Assembly: GCF_032854445.1 (NCBI RefSeq)
Contig: NC_088295.1
Coordinates: forward strand, 56,213,249-56,277,248
Direction of reading: 5' to 3'
Origin: Liolophura sinensis
Taxonomy: Eukaryota; Mollusca; Polyplacophora; Chitonida; Chitonidae
Length of the DNA stretch: 64,000 bases
The translations under genes were made by a program, and so were the position numbers. Under the pieces are notes generated by a model, which saw only the letters and a list, made by a program, of their open reading frames with translations, searched no databases and had not been told where the DNA came from. Below are positions 1-12,341 of this stretch, in pieces; position 1 is the stretch's first letter; every line of letters starts with the position of its first letter.

Positions 1-389
1 CAGTAATCTATGGCTCGGTCTACATGTCAGACATGGTTAAGCACAGATCAGATGTCAAATGTGATTTATCAGTCCAAGAATACACATTGTACTGAAATGT
101 ACTGAACACTGAACAAAGACAGGAGGTTCCAAAGTAACGAGGACGCTTGATTATGAAGGCGACTATGTGAAATTCATATGTCGGAGCGAAATGTCCAAGA
201 GATTGTTCTCGTTGCAATCTCCTCTTGTCTCTGCTGAAGTCATATCAGACCAAATGTAATACCCGGCGCGTTGAATCTCAATGTAGATAACACCAATTGT
301 ATAGTCCATACTGTGTAGTGGCTGGTTGGACCTGAAATACATCATGGTGTTTAACAGTAGGCATTATTTATATATTTATCTATATATTT

Positions 390-500
390 GATTGGTATTT
401 AACGCCACGATTGAAAAGCTTTCACTTATACGGTGGCGGGTGGTTGGAAGAAACGAACTTTCCCACGGCCATGTCACGCTTACACATGTACACAATTTTG
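390..500 (-). mobile_element. Degenerate SINE 3'-end fragment
   Basis: The stretch reads like the reversed 3' half of the mollusc SINE that is complete at 25886-26149: TGATTGGT, then TTAACGCC, then CACTTATACGGTGGCG, followed by a decayed middle. It has no recognisable tRNA head or target-site duplication. Confidence 0.45.
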
Positions 501-1047
501 GCGGTATACAGGTGGGCATTAGCAAACATTAGACTGCGTTAAACACTCGCAATATCATCACATTTGTTAAGTTATAGGCGTGTACCAATGCAATAGAAGT
601 TTCTGCCCAAAAACTTCCCCGGATTATGTTTCCCTTTTGTAGTACAAAAGTTTTAAACATAAGGGGATTTTGCTTGAAGAAATATTTGTAAGAAAACATT
701 GTTTGTGTAACGATAAACTACTTTGCTTTTAGTAATCTACACTGAAAATTAAACATCTTGAAAAGAGGAATAGATGCAATATTTTCTCTGAGTATAAAAC
801 GAATTCCAAAGAACAATCGCCCGAAGTTGTTCCTAACGCAAAGAACTTTTACCATAGTCTTGGATACTTTAATTTTCTCAACACTGCATGGGTTTTGTAA
901 CATAGTATCGTACATTCTGCTGTTGTTGAGGATGTTTGAGGAAACCGAGCTGCCATAGGATGGCCAAATTAAGCCATGGCCGCTGGCAAGCTCATCACGC
1001 GCTAAGCCGCATGTATCTCACGAGTACATCAGTGCTTTGGATGGCGG

Positions 1048-1091
1048 TTGAGGTAGATAGATCGATAGGTAGATAGATAGATAGATAGATA
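1048..1091. repeat. GATA tetranucleotide microsatellite
   Basis: An imperfect then perfect run of GATA/TAGA units, with one GATC and one GGTA interruption at its left end. Confidence 0.85.
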
Positions 1092-2855
1092 TACTTTTTT
1101 ATCGTTAGTTTACAAAACAAATAAACATTAGCTCACAATGGCGCTATTATCAACGACCACCGGTATATTGTTTAAAGTTGATTTGCTGCATAGGAATGTA
1201 TTTCGTTACAAAAGAGTACAATGTTAAAGCCAGGGATGTAAGAAACCTGGTTCAGATGTACACAATGCCTCCATTTTAATACACGAATTATTCATTCAAG
1301 ATCCAACTCCTGGGCCATTGCATGGTAAGACACGTCAACCCTTACCTACCCGTTTCAGTTTTCATCATTATATGTGTAAAAGGTAAAATATATAATTTGA
1401 TAACTAGGTAATCGAGGAAGTGTGTGTGTTCGTGACTTTGTATCAGCTTGCGTTGTCACGCGTTGTCGTCACCTTCTCTCTTTGAGTAGAGCGGATATGA
1501 CATGCCAATAGACAGCTCATGACCGGTATGACACATGGCGGATCTCGCACTGGGACTGTAATCGCTGTTTACAATACAGCTTAATTTCGATGTCACAAAT
1601 TGTCAAAATGATGTTTACAATGGTGGGCGATATATATGCTCGAGCTGCATTGTCCAAACCCATTTCTTTACAATATGACTCAAAAATGTATTAATCAATA
1701 TAAATGATTTAGTAGTAAAAGAGATCAAGGTATGCTAACTATATACATCGGTGGCGTAAAGGACCGTTTTTAGGAAAACAAGCAGGATGCAGCTGTAACG
1801 TAAACGATCGTATTTGTCAAACTATCTATGTAGGGAAACAGCAATATAAAAAGGGAGGCTTAGCACAGTACGTCATATCCGGAATTTCCGACCATTGGTG
1901 GGAAATATGCATAAAATAGTGGGTTATTAAGGAATATAATGTAAGCCTCCAAAAACGACCATATTTGCAACAATGACTACATGAGTAAATATAACACAGA
2001 TTCATTTGAATAAATACAAAACAGCGGCAATGAATCAATCAGAAACAGGAGGGATGTTATAGCCTATAGCAGCAGTTCTTGTAACAGTTACACAACGACA
2101 CTTAAATTTATGGACCGTGAAATCCACAGAGCCTGGCCAGATTCACAAAAATATAGCTGTGAAGCACACAACCGAAGGAGACCTGGTTTTGAACCCGCCA
2201 TGCCTTTGATGTGGAATGAAGAAATTATATAACTATATAAACTATAGTACTGCTAAGAAACACATATTTACTGAACATAGTTTTTTTTAACTAAACATCC
2301 GGACACGTTTCTGAACTGTTAAAGAAAGGTTTCAAACCGAAACTCTTATTTCTGTATTGTGTATTTCTTGCGCAGTAAATCAGCTTCTAAGCAGATGTCA
2401 ATAGAATACATGCCTACATGTAATACCGCACCAGTTCAGCGTAATCGGCGGAAATAGTAACCCGGACTTAAGAACGGAAATGCCCGACAGGATGTCAACA
2501 GGATACGGGCATCCCCCTCATATAGATATTTTTGGCACACAGGAATCTTTTCACCATAGCTATTAACGGGAGGGTGGGGGAGGAATAGAGCTCGGCAACA
2601 GAAAAGTTTCTGCAAAAAATACAGCATCAGATGAAAATATTAGTAAATATACTTCAATCTATCAAAAAGAAATAATAAGTAGACAAAACAATAAAAACGA
2701 TGAAGATGAAGGAACTTGTGTACGACAGCCCATATAGAATTATTCTCCGTGATGTAACAAACCTTTACCAGCAAGACGACGGCACAATACAACGGTCTTA
2801 TTGTTCTTTTTAGAAATAACACATACAATATTGTTTTTTAAAATATTTTAATATA

Positions 2856-2955
2856 TTTATATATATGAACCTTCTTGCAATGTAAAAGGATGTGACTACG
2901 TGTAGTAACCCGTGAACAGGAAGTAAGGTGCTACCCTGGAAAGGTCAGAACAACC
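2856..2955 (+). promoter_or_regulatory. Possible core promoter and 5' UTR of gene 1
   Basis: A TATA-like stretch (TTTATATATATG, 2856-2867) lies about 90 bases before the start codon of gene 1. The sequence just before the ATG (CAACCATGG) fits the Kozak context well. The surrounding DNA is generally AT-rich, so the TATA match may be chance. The transcription start is unknown. Confidence 0.3.
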
Positions 2956-3028
2956 ATGGGCTTCAAGAGTTACATGTTGTTTTGGTTATCCCTCTACCTT
3001 ACAAGCCAAGAACTGCCACATACCCAAG
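2956..3028 (+). CDS. Gene 1 exon 1: signal peptide
   Basis: Encodes 24 residues plus one base. The hydrophobic core is MLFWLSLYL, after MGFKSY. The start was chosen for its good Kozak context (ACCATGG), and because the frame runs straight into a GTAAGA donor in phase 1, the phase used by the next acceptor. The exon pushes the protein into the secretory pathway. Confidence 0.7.
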
Positions 3029-6000
3029 GTAAGATCTTGTTCGGCCCGCTGATTGAATCTGATTAGTTTTATTTTTCTACAGTTTGTAAAAAAATTGCCG
3101 TTAAACCCCGAAAAAGTGTGGGCTTATTTGTCATTTTGAAGGCCACACGGCCAGAAACCATTGCTGCTGTGAAATTGAAAACTGATCTGCAGATAGACCA
3201 ACTGGTGCTCTGCATTTGTGTAGCATGCAATCATTTGGCTTCGAGGAATATTAAATTGCGTTTAAAGACTTGTGTTCAGGAACACGTTAGATCAGTTTTA
3301 ACGGTAACAATGTCTCGCTAGTAGGTGCCTATGACGGCAGCCTTACTAGGCTGTCTACCACGCCTACGTTTTAATACACTATAGCTGTGTATTTAGAGGA
3401 GCCTTATGAACAAAATCTTACTTCTTGGCTACCCCGAGCTATGGTTACGTAGAAAACATCTACGTGTATATTCTAACTTTGTGGTAAATAATATTCTGCA
3501 TGTGATTTACATTATCTTAACAAGTGTTTGTAATATAGAGCTAGTTAAACGGTATTCTTCTTGGGTGTTTACCTTGGCACGGGAATACGTGTAGCTGTAA
3601 GAAACTTAACAACTTTAAACTTATTATGCTCCAGATTTTTGTGTCACGCTTTCAACTAAAACGACCACAGTGCAATTCATAAAACAGTGACAGTAAAGAC
3701 TTACATATATGGTCTAATTTTTTTGCCGAAAAAGGTGTACCTCTCATAAGAAGTGCACATCAGTCTAAAATCAGAAAAACGGTTGATTTCTCTTAAAGTT
3801 TGTACAGTGGTTAATGAACTAAAGTACATAACAGGGTGTTCAGGTAAAGCAGAAATAATTAGTTTTCTATATTGCTACTCAGTGTTCATTTAATATGGCA
3901 AGATTGTAATGGTTAGTGAGATATTGTTGTAATTCTTGCTAGGCCTATATAACAGCAACTAAATGAAATGGTATCAGATTGGCAGCAGTTATATACGGAT
4001 GTATTTCTTGACATACCAGCTGTGCTTCCTAACGATTGTTCATTGTCATGTCCCGAAATAGGTTTGTTGTGGAACAGACACTGAAAATTATAGACATTTG
4101 TATACCACCCGTCAATCATATGCACATGCGTCAAAATTTAGACATTTGTATACCACCCGTCAATCATATGCACATGCGTCAAAATATAGACATTTGTATA
4201 CCATCCGTCAATCATTTGCACATGCGTCAAAATATAGACATTTGTATACCATCCGTCAATCATTTGCACATGCGTCAAAATATAGACATTTGTATACCAT
4301 CCGTCAATCATTTGCACATGCGTCAAAATATAGACAATCGTATACCACCGTCATCGCAAAAAATCCTACGGCCAATTCGCAAAATAACGTTCAACACAAA
4401 TCACCTAAGAAAGTATATAAAGTACGAAATTAGAACAGATCCATGCAAAGAGAAGAGTCCAATGATTACCAAATGTTCTCGGCGAATAATTTAAATGATT
4501 ATGCAGATTGTGTACATGTATCATGCCCGGTGATAAGTTGTGGGAGATGAAAATGTGTATCCCGGATGCGCTTTGAGTGCAACTATTCATTTCTCCAAAA
4601 TGGCCCTCTACTTCAGCATTTAACACGCCGCAAGCTCCGGATTAAGCGGAATTAGACGCAGTTATCAAGTAGAGTGCCATAGATTGTGGACAGTGACACA
4701 GATTCTTCACTCTTTGTCCTTAAAAAGCGTAACATTGCATGCATTCTAGTTCTCTATGACATCTATGCATGTATAGTTGAAGTAGATATTTACAACACAG
4801 AACAAGTCTTCAAAAGAAAACTGAGAGATGTCTGTTCTTTACCTATTTTAATTTGCAATCACACTGTGTTTAATTCAACCAAAGATAATTTTTAGGAATA
4901 ATGGTATTGCAGGCTTTCCTTTAACACTTATTTACGGCTTAGAAAGTTTTCACTTTGATAGCTTATATTTGCGAAGCTATATGACTCTTGTCTCTACTGT
5001 CTTTGCCGCGTTTATTCTGCTGTTTTTCTTTTTCATAATTTCTTATCTCTGCAGTGTTAGCGCTTTGGTTCAACGGGAGCCTTTGAACTGAATAAGATCA
5101 AATCGAATCAAATCAAGCCAAACCTTCTTCGTCTTAAACATCCGCCCAATAGTCAAATGATCTCACACATTTCTGTTCACAGGCAAAGACCCAATTTGTG
5201 TCTGGACAGGGGCAAGTGGACATTGCCCTAAAGGCAATGGAGTTCTTATTACATCCGTTATGTCAGGATTGTGTCCAAACCGTATCGATGAGCAAAGCAT
5301 GACACTCGACCTGTGTACGCTTCCTGAAAGTTATGGTGTCTGTTGTTTGATATGTGGTGGTTCGGATGGGACACCAATAAAATTACCGTGTAAAAGTTTG
5401 AATGGAAATTTCTGTCAAAAGGGTATGTATACGTGGAACCATTTTCTCCGAATGAATGCATAATTGATGTTCAACGCCACATTATAAAAATATCAGTCAC
5501 ATCATGGCGAGCACCTGTCTGAACCAGAAGACAGCTTTTTATGGCAACAAGTTAGTGTTTCCGAATTTAAGATGTATTAAAGCTGGTACTGTATGTATTT
5601 ACTTATTTATACCATTGTTGGTTAATGCCATTCTCAAAAACTGACCCTCTGCAAGCTTGAATCCTTTTCACGGTGGCTTTGAGTTTGTCAGATAACTGGT
5701 GAAGGGCGATAAGGTAACCAGTTTCCCTATTGAACAAACAAAACAAGTGAACAACAATCAAATAAATGTATACATTATTTATTATTGTTTTACACTGAAA
5801 TGAAAATTCGTTTTGTTTCATTACATGTATGAAGGAAGGAAGATGGACAAAATTCTCGCGGACAAAGGCCCCGCGGATAAATTCCACGCTGGACAGAAAC
5901 CTCTTGATCAATATTAAGAGTATTCAAAAATTAATAGTTTTCTTTTGAATTATAATATGCTCTGGTTTAAATTTCTAAATAATCAAAATTTTTAAAATAC

Positions 6001-9000
6001 ATCTTTTATAATGAGTACATAAAATTACATGAGATGCCTGTAAACAGACTCAAAATGGATACCTTATGGCAGCTGTGAGGTGATGCTGTGAATCGTAGCA
6101 AGCTATAACTTGTATGTAATACTGAAATATTTCAGCCTCACAATTTGAGTATAGTGGTTGATTAAACTTATATTTAACTTATATGTCACACTATATGAAT
6201 TCCCGTCAACAAATAATTCACGTTATGTTTGTTAGACTGTCGGATATATTTTGTCGGTAAATGAAGACAACGGGGCTTTTGTCCACCGGGGCTTTTGTCC
6301 CGGATTCATGACGGAACTGTTTCCTGGATTTATGTTTAGGTTTACGACAGCGATCAGGTTTGTTCTTGTGTCAGTGTCAGTTTTTTGTCTGTGCACTGTC
6401 AGGTTTGTGCAAGTATCAATGCCAGGTTTCTGCATGTGTCAATGCCAGGTTTGTGTCTGTGCCAATGCCAGTTTTGTGCCGGTGCCAATGCCAGGTTTGT
6501 TCGTGTGTCAATGCCAGGTTTGTGTCTGTATCAGTGTCAGGTTTTTGTCTGTATCAGTGTCAGGTTTGTGTCTGTGTCAATGCCAGGTTTGTGCCTGTGT
6601 TTTTGCCAGTTTTTTGCCTCTGTCAATGTCAGGTTTGTGCCTGTGTTAATGTCAGGTTTGTGCCTGTTTTAATGTCAGGTTTGTTCCTGTGCAAATATCT
6701 GGTTTGTGCCAGTGTCAATGTCAGTTTTGTGCCAGTGTCAATGTCAGGTTTGTACCTATGTCAATACATGGTTTGTACCTGTTTTAATGTCAGGTTTGTT
6801 CCTGTGCAAATATCTGGTTTGTGCCAGTGTCAATGCCAGTTTTGTGCCAGTGTCAATGTCAGGTTTGTGCCTGTGTCAATGCCAGGTTTGTGCCTGTGTC
6901 AATGCTAGGTTTCTTCCTGTGTCAATGTCAGGCTTGTGCCTGTGTAAATGCTAGGTTTGTGCCTGTGTCACTGTCAGGTTTGTGCCAGTGTCAATGCCAG
7001 GTTTGTGTCTATGTCAATTCCAGTTTTGTGACTGTGTCAATGCGAGGTTTGTGTCTGTGTCAATGCCAGTTCTGTGACTGTGTCAATGTCAGGCTTGTGT
7101 CTGTGTCAGTGTCAGGCTTGCGACTGTGTCAATGTAAGGTTTCTGGCAGGTTTGTGACTGTGTCAATGCCAGGTTTGTGTCTGTGTTATTCACTCGTCTG
7201 TGTCTATGTCAATGTTAGGTTTGCTCCTGTATTAATATCAGATTTGTGCCTGTATTAATGTCAGGTTTGTGCCTGTGTCAATGTCAGGTTTGTGTGTGTG
7301 TCAGTGTCAGGTTTGTGCCTTTGTGAATGTCAGGTTTGTGCCTGCATCACAGTCAGGTTTATGGGAGAAAGTTTGCAGTCTGACAAACGGGAACCCAGTT
7401 GGGCAGGTGGCCTTAGTCATTACAGCCGACTTTTTATAGAACTCATTTGACGAGTAGCTTACATCCGTCACACTGGGGACAGGAAATGCTATTGATTACG
7501 ACGTAAAGTACCAAATAAATACACATATAAATGAATGATGGAATTAACTAAGTAATAGTTCAAACTTGGTAAAAGAACAATTATGTGGTGTCTGTTTTTG
7601 TTGCAGTAAACTGTTCCTCTCATACGGCGCATGGACAGAAACCAGGTAAACTTCTTTCATATGTAGCTACCTCAGAGAGTGAATATTCTATGCAGTCTTT
7701 ATTCTATACGTGGATTTCCCATGGACGTTGCCTGCCTCCCTTCCACCATGATGCTGACCGGCGCCATATAAGTGAAACTTTCTTGAATACGGTGTAATAC
7801 TTCTATCAAATGATTGAAAAATTAATAACCCTAATTACCACTATATCGACCTGTAAATGCCTACCTCTTGCACCCCTTGGCCTTCCACTGTTATCGGTGA
7901 ACATGAATCTTGACCAACATTGGAGTAAAGTGTAAGTAAAATTTCTGATCTTTCTAAGTGCTATCAAAACAAAACTGGGTAAATTTAATCATTTTTTTAG
8001 ATGAAAAAGCGACGGCAAGAACATCTGTGATAGAGTCTCAAATGAGAACTAAAACGGCAACACTTCCGGTGTTACCGCAAGTTACATCATCTTCCACGCT
8101 CACACTGACTCAGTCCTCAGGTGTAAGCACCACACTAACTTCTGCATCTGACGAGAAAAGTACAGGTCAGTTCTGTTTCACTAAGTCTTAAAGCTAATGT
8201 GGTCATCAGTATTTAGCAATCTAGCCGTGAGTTTTATTTATTTCTTTGATTAAGTTTTAACGTAATACTCAAGCGTTTCCCCATTCCTCGAGACAAGTTA
8301 GTTTTAGTGGAGGAGGAAACCAGGTAGCCATGCATACAGTAAACCACCTGCTATTGACAAAAGTCACGTGATCTCTCATTTACTTTATATAATAACAATT
8401 AAGCGATCTGTGAACGCACGCGACCGCTTATTGTTACCAATAAGGGTTCTCTGTTTGAAATTTGAAACCATATACATGTGGAATACTGTACATGTATAAA
8501 GAACAACAAGGTGGGGGTGTTCTGGATGGCCTTCGCTCCTACAGACTTCAAACAAAATAAAGCAGTTTCTATAATACATTCAGTCGTGGGAATACCTGTA
8601 ATCGTCTACACACGTATTAGCCGGCACATTCTTAGTTTCTTGTTACATAACACAGACATTTCCTAAAACCATCTTTCCTCTGTATGCGAAGCTAGTTGTT
8701 GTAACATCAATTTTCCATGTGCCACTTGCGGGTAGACAGAGGAAAGGTAATTCTGTAAAATTTCAGTCTTACCTGAGGAAGAGCTGATAAAATTTTGACA
8801 AGAAAATACACCATATGGTAAACTGATCGACTGTTTTAATAATGTATATGCTTGGAGATGAATACAAGAATAGATTATTTCAGCTCTAAAAAGAAATGCC
8901 GTTCTTTATTCCTGCACATCATTCTAAATCGTCTGGGGGAGGGGGGGGGGGGGGGTACTCTTTGGTCGAGTTAGCGTGCTAGCGCAGCACAATACCCAGG

Positions 9001-11864
9001 AGGCTTTTAACAATACGATTGCAGTGAGTTCAAATCCTGCTCAAGCTGGCCTCTTCTCCTGTTGTGGGTTTTCCTCAGGCTCTGCCCAGTTTTCCTCCCA
9101 CCACAACGCTGAGTACCGCATAAAACTCCAACCAGAAAAAATAAATGAACAAAGAGTTAATAGATGGGATTTAATCAGCACATTGTGTGTTATGAAAAGT
9201 TAACCTCAAACAACAAACGCCCACCTCAGCTCTTCCCCTCATAGTTGTTTCACGGTATTCACAATGTACATCACTGACCAACAGGATGATTTTTAACAAA
9301 TTCTGATTTAGATGTGGCTGTAACAGTAATTACAGCGGGTGTGGTCACTTGTGTTGCCTTGGTTACTTGCCTTGTGTCGGTGTATATATGGAAGAGAAGG
9401 TAAGCAAACGTATTTTGTAAATATTTTATCGGCCTTTCTCCTTAATCCGCTATCGGAATTTTGTGAAAAGATTGTGGTGCAATGGATTTGAACCCTAATA
9501 CGGAAGCATTATGAAGGCATTCTGATTCCCTTAATACAAATTCATTTTCCTTTGCGTATGGGATGATTTACAGGATTCCGCTATGCACGTATTTACAGCA
9601 CTGGAAATTATTAAAGAAACCAGAAAAAATAGTTAATTTCTACAAAAATAGTGTGGTTAGATTGCTGTGATATTTCTGAAAGTTGACATGCAACACTGAT
9701 GTCAACGTCAATTCTACACATATAACAGAAACGTTTTTTAAACTTATTCGGCTCTGTAAGAGAAATGTACAATTTAGAGTATTTTATTGTGTTATTTTCA
9801 TATATGTGTGAAACTCTGACTGAAATATACATGCTATTTTCATTTCACTGACTCCATATATACCCCCTTGATTCCAATAATCCGGACATAAAGAAAATAC
9901 TTTAACAACTATTAGCACACATTAACAAAACATGGAAAAAATTCAAGAAACACGTTAATTTGAATTGAATGGATGAATTATGGCCACATGTTTATTACTG
10001 AAAATTACATCAAACGACTGACGAGATCCTCACAAGGGCGCTGAACATCAGCCTTACCATCCCAGGATGAATCAGCCTCTATTTCATACAGCTTATTTAG
10101 TTCACCCCACGCAAAAACAAAGCGGGGATGTCAAATGCTCGTTCCTTGGGGCATTCAAAGGTAGCCCATATCTCTTGCCAAATACATAGACGATACACCA
10201 AATGTCCGCTCCTTGATAAATTTGAAGGTAGCCATGTCTCTAGTGAAATACATAGATGATACGTCAAACACGCGTTCCTTGACAAATTCATTGGGTAGTC
10301 CATATCTCTAGAGAAATACATAGATGATACGCAATAAAGTCTCACTTGCACCTCCACGGCCTTGCCGTACCGTGACAAGTCGATGCAACATTTTTGAGCT
10401 GTGTTCAAGACTGCATGTATTAAACACAGCTCGCCTGCAAGAACCACGCCACTCCTCAGAGAATGTGACGAGTGCCAGCTAAGTTGATATCTGAAACAAA
10501 TATTCACACAGCGATAGTACTTGGCTAAGAAAGAATTTAAAATACAAAGAATATGCGGCAATTTACTTCCCAAGGTCACCAATCTGATGAAAGTAATAAT
10601 AAAACTGTGGCAAATGTGTGCCCGAAAAGAGGTGTAGACAATCTAAAATCCGCTGAACGCTAGTAACAGGCCAAAGCAATTCAGGAATGCTTTCCCTAAT
10701 AATTTACTTATATATGTTGTAAATACAATGACACTGAATATAAAAAAAAACTGAACAATAATAACCTTAGTGCCCGATTTATTACTGGGTGGGATGGAAG
10801 GGAGTTAAAATCAGAACGTTGATTAATGAACTAGCTCTGTACATCGGCCAGACTGTGAAAGGAAAGACCTGTGTAACGCCTCACGGCAGGGAGAAACTGC
10901 TGGACAAGGAAGGTAACTCTAGCTACCCGAGTTTCACAATCACCACAGAGCTAGATACATCACCCAAGCCCATCATACACCACTAAAAATTCCTCCTATG
11001 TAATAATACTGTTTACCCTGTATTAATGATCAACAAGTTGAATAACGTGGTGGCTGTGTGTTTATTGCAAATGTTGCATATAGACAAACATGAGGGAGGA
11101 ATGTTATTTGGTAGCTCTTTCAGACTAACCGTGCAAGATACAGCGGTGCGTCCTGTGTCAGACTTGGCAAAAGTCCTCTGCATTTATTCTTGTGGGCGTG
11201 GCTAACTATCCCATGGGCGAGTTTATCTCTCCCCTGTCGATCGGTCATTTTGTCTGAAACTTCGTTTCAGTCCTTTTGCATTAATATAGCTGTAAGGCTC
11301 AGTTTATAGAAAACAAATAGAAAGGTATGGAAATTTCATTAGGTTTTGAAGTACCCTATTTAAGTGGAATAACTTATTTAATTAAACAATAGAGAAAAAA
11401 TATGTTTATATCTTATCAACTTAAACAGATGAAAGTAACAATATATATGCTACATTTTAAAAATTCATCGCCTTTTGGAGAGCTGTACAACTCAGTCATT
11501 GTTTTATTTGCTCTTTTTTACACATAGCAGACCAACGCAAATGTCACGACGAAGTTTTCGGAAAGACGCCCCTAGCGTTGATCTCCAGGCTCGACAAGAT
11601 CAGCCCGGGGGCCTGGAAGACAGAACGGAAATGTTGACTTATGATACTGCGGGTAGTTATCTGACGCCGATTGTCAGGCAGACTCGTCAGCCAGACTCTC
11701 AGTTTACAGGAATGGATCTCGGGACCGAGCTCAGGTTTTTTAACACTGGGGAAGAGGATGATGGGTATTGTACGCCACTCTCCGACCAGAATCCGCTGTA
11801 CGAGGTTCTCGGGGAACGAGAGACCGTGGCAGATCAACACCCCTACAGCCAAATGCGTTACTGA
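2956..11864 (+). CDS. Gene 1: Cys-rich type I transmembrane receptor with tyrosine-rich tail (6 exons, 313 aa)
   Basis: Exons: 2956-3028, 5183-5422, 7607-7645, 8001-8165, 9312-9399, 11528-11864. Summed length is 942 nt, giving 313 codons plus stop with no internal stop. Intron phases are 1,1,1,1,2, and all boundaries are GT/AG. Order in the protein: signal peptide (1-24), Cys-rich ectodomain (25-105, nine Cys plus Cys107 in exon 3), Ser/Thr stalk (118-173), transmembrane helix (about 174-199, followed by WKR) and a 112-residue cytoplasmic tail with Tyr240, 246, 282, 293, 308 and 313. The ectodomain matches no family I can name outright. Its GVLI, LCP, CC doublet and KLPCKSLNGNFC stretch parallel the lectin-like exon of gene 2A, so I read it as a shortened relative. 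It lies tail to tail with gene 2A. Expression is untested; the exon set is inferred by hand. Confidence 0.68.
4091..4357. repeat. 48-bp minisatellite in intron 1 of gene 1
   Basis: About five and a half copies of a 48-bp unit start at 4091, 4139, 4187, 4235, 4283 and 4331 (the last partial and diverged). The unit contains TAGACATTTGTATACCA and CACATGCGTCAAAAT. As 48 is a multiple of three, all frames stay open for long runs and give false ORFs on both strands. Confidence 0.92.
5183..5422 (+). CDS. Gene 1 exon 2: Cys-rich ectodomain module
   Basis: 240 nt, phase 1 at both ends, bounded by CTGTTCACAG and GGTATGT. Cysteines fall at residues 30, 39, 55, 69, 78, 79, 82, 94 and 102. The order G-x-LI, LCP, a CC doublet and C-x7-C near the end parallels the first two thirds of the gene 2A lectin-like exon. 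The final DPC...Y-x-C part of a SUEL domain is missing. Family assignment is tentative. Confidence 0.66.
6345..7365. repeat. 23-bp minisatellite in intron 2 of gene 1
   Basis: About 1 kb made of roughly 44 imperfect copies of a 23-bp unit of the form CAGGTTTGTGCCTGTGTCAA plus TGT. Because 23 is not a multiple of three, three units make a 69-bp, 23-residue cycle and all three forward frames stay open. The long Cys/Val-rich ORFs here are artefacts of the repeat, not exons. Confidence 0.93.
7607..7645 (+). CDS. Gene 1 exon 3: short linker exon
   Basis: 39 nt, phase 1 at both ends, with a good acceptor (TCTGTTTTTGTTGCAG) and a GTAAAC donor. Encodes VNCSSHTAHGQKP after the split codon. Its single Cys (107) brings the extracellular Cys count to ten, and NCS is an N-glycosylation sequon. 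It is small enough that it may be skipped without a frame change. Confidence 0.55.
8001..8165 (+). CDS. Gene 1 exon 4: Ser/Thr-rich stalk
   Basis: 165 nt, phase 1 at both ends, after a T-rich acceptor (ATTTTTTTAG) and before GTCAGT. The 55 residues are about 40% Ser/Thr (for example SSSTLTLTQSSGVSTTLTS), typical of an extended, O-glycosylated membrane-proximal stalk. There are no cysteines. Confidence 0.68.
8963..9150 (+). mobile_element. SINE copy in intron 4 of gene 1
   Basis: A diverged, nearly full copy of the SINE at 25886-26149. The head reads GAGTTAGCGTGCTAGCGCAGC and is followed by a B-box-like GTGAGTTCAAATCC and a decayed 3' end (GAGTACCGCATAAAACTCCAACCAG). A run of G (about 8936-8956) lies just before it. 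Confidence 0.7.
9312..9399 (+). CDS. Gene 1 exon 5: transmembrane helix
   Basis: 88 nt, entered in phase 1 and left in phase 2 (GTAAGC donor). Encodes a hydrophobic helix of about 25 residues (VTVITAGVVTCVALVTCLVS, then VYIW) closed by Lys-Arg, the usual stop-transfer sign. Its length and phases equal those of the gene 2A and 2B transmembrane exons. Confidence 0.75.
10130..10335. repeat. 66-68-bp tandem repeat, three copies, at the edge of the segmental duplication
   Basis: Three imperfect copies in intron 5 of gene 1 share CGTTCCTTG/CGCTCCTTG and AAATACATAGATGATAC. They end just left of 10367, where homology to the units further right begins. They are absent upstream of the equivalent points at 31864 and 53953. 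Confidence 0.75.
11528..11864 (+). CDS. Gene 1 exon 6: cytoplasmic tail with YxxP, YxxL and YxxM motifs
   Basis: 337 nt, entered in phase 2, ends with TGA. Tyrosine motifs: YDTA (240), YLTP (246), YCTP (282), YEVL (293) and YSQM (308). In known receptors YxxP binds Crk-type SH2 domains, YxxL is the half-ITAM or ITIM-like core, and YxxM recruits PI3-kinase; use here is inferred. The acceptor is a tandem NAGNAG (TAGCAG), so one residue may be in or out. Compared with the 382-nt copy at 61072, 45 bases are deleted in frame after Val219, apparently between two short GTT repeats, removing an NPLF motif seen in the B and C copies. Confidence 0.75.
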
Positions 11865-12341
11865 CTTTTACCACTGTAAAAGGACAATTGTATACATCAG
11901 TCCGGTTCTTCATGATAATTATTAACGTAGAATTACAGCCTGAAAAATTTTAATGCGCGTACGTGTTGGAGACAAGCTCCACACTTTCTGCAAGGACGCT
12001 AGGGGAGTATGCTGCCTCAGTGAAGCACTATGCCAAAGATAACAGGCATGACACTACACTCACCCATGCAGTACAAAAACGTCTGATCGACCGGTATACT
12101 TGTGCTTGCCCTATTAAGCTTTGGTACAATTTCTGCGAAGTATTGCGTCCAGAAACAGGCTCCATACTTAAATGTGACTCTAGCAACTCTCACATACGAG
12201 AATGAACTCAAAGATTACATTCCATGGTAACGCGTGCCCTAGGGACAGCAGGCTACTCATAGCCTATTTACGTCACACCGAGTGTTAACCATTATAAACG
12301 GTGTTTTTGTTATCAGAATATAGGTATGGTGTAATTTTATG

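Larger units (their letters stand above)
1..2955. other. Intergenic DNA upstream of gene 1
   Basis: No convincing exon was seen on either strand; the open frames are short, lack paired splice sites and resemble nothing I know. The stretch contains one degenerate SINE 3' end (about 390-500), a GATA microsatellite (about 1048-1091) and AT-rich sequence. It should include the promoter of gene 1 at its right end. Confidence 0.5.

Noticed and set aside
4091-4357. Regular repeats that could suggest a CRISPR array
   Set aside because: The units abut without unique spacers, and the DNA is from an animal.
4036-4494. 152-aa and 111-aa repeat-containing ORFs and a minus-strand partner
   Set aside because: All follow from the 48-bp tandem repeat, whose length is a multiple of three.
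6251-7258. Several long Cys-rich ORFs on the plus strand
   Set aside because: They are translations of the 23-bp minisatellite in rotating frames, without splice sites or a start context.
10097-10582. 161-aa minus-strand ORF
   Set aside because: It runs through the 66-bp tandem repeat and over the duplication edge, with no equivalent whole frame in units B and C.
11544-11852. 102-aa minus-strand ORF, repeated in the other units
   Set aside because: Antisense shadow of the gene 1 tail exon.
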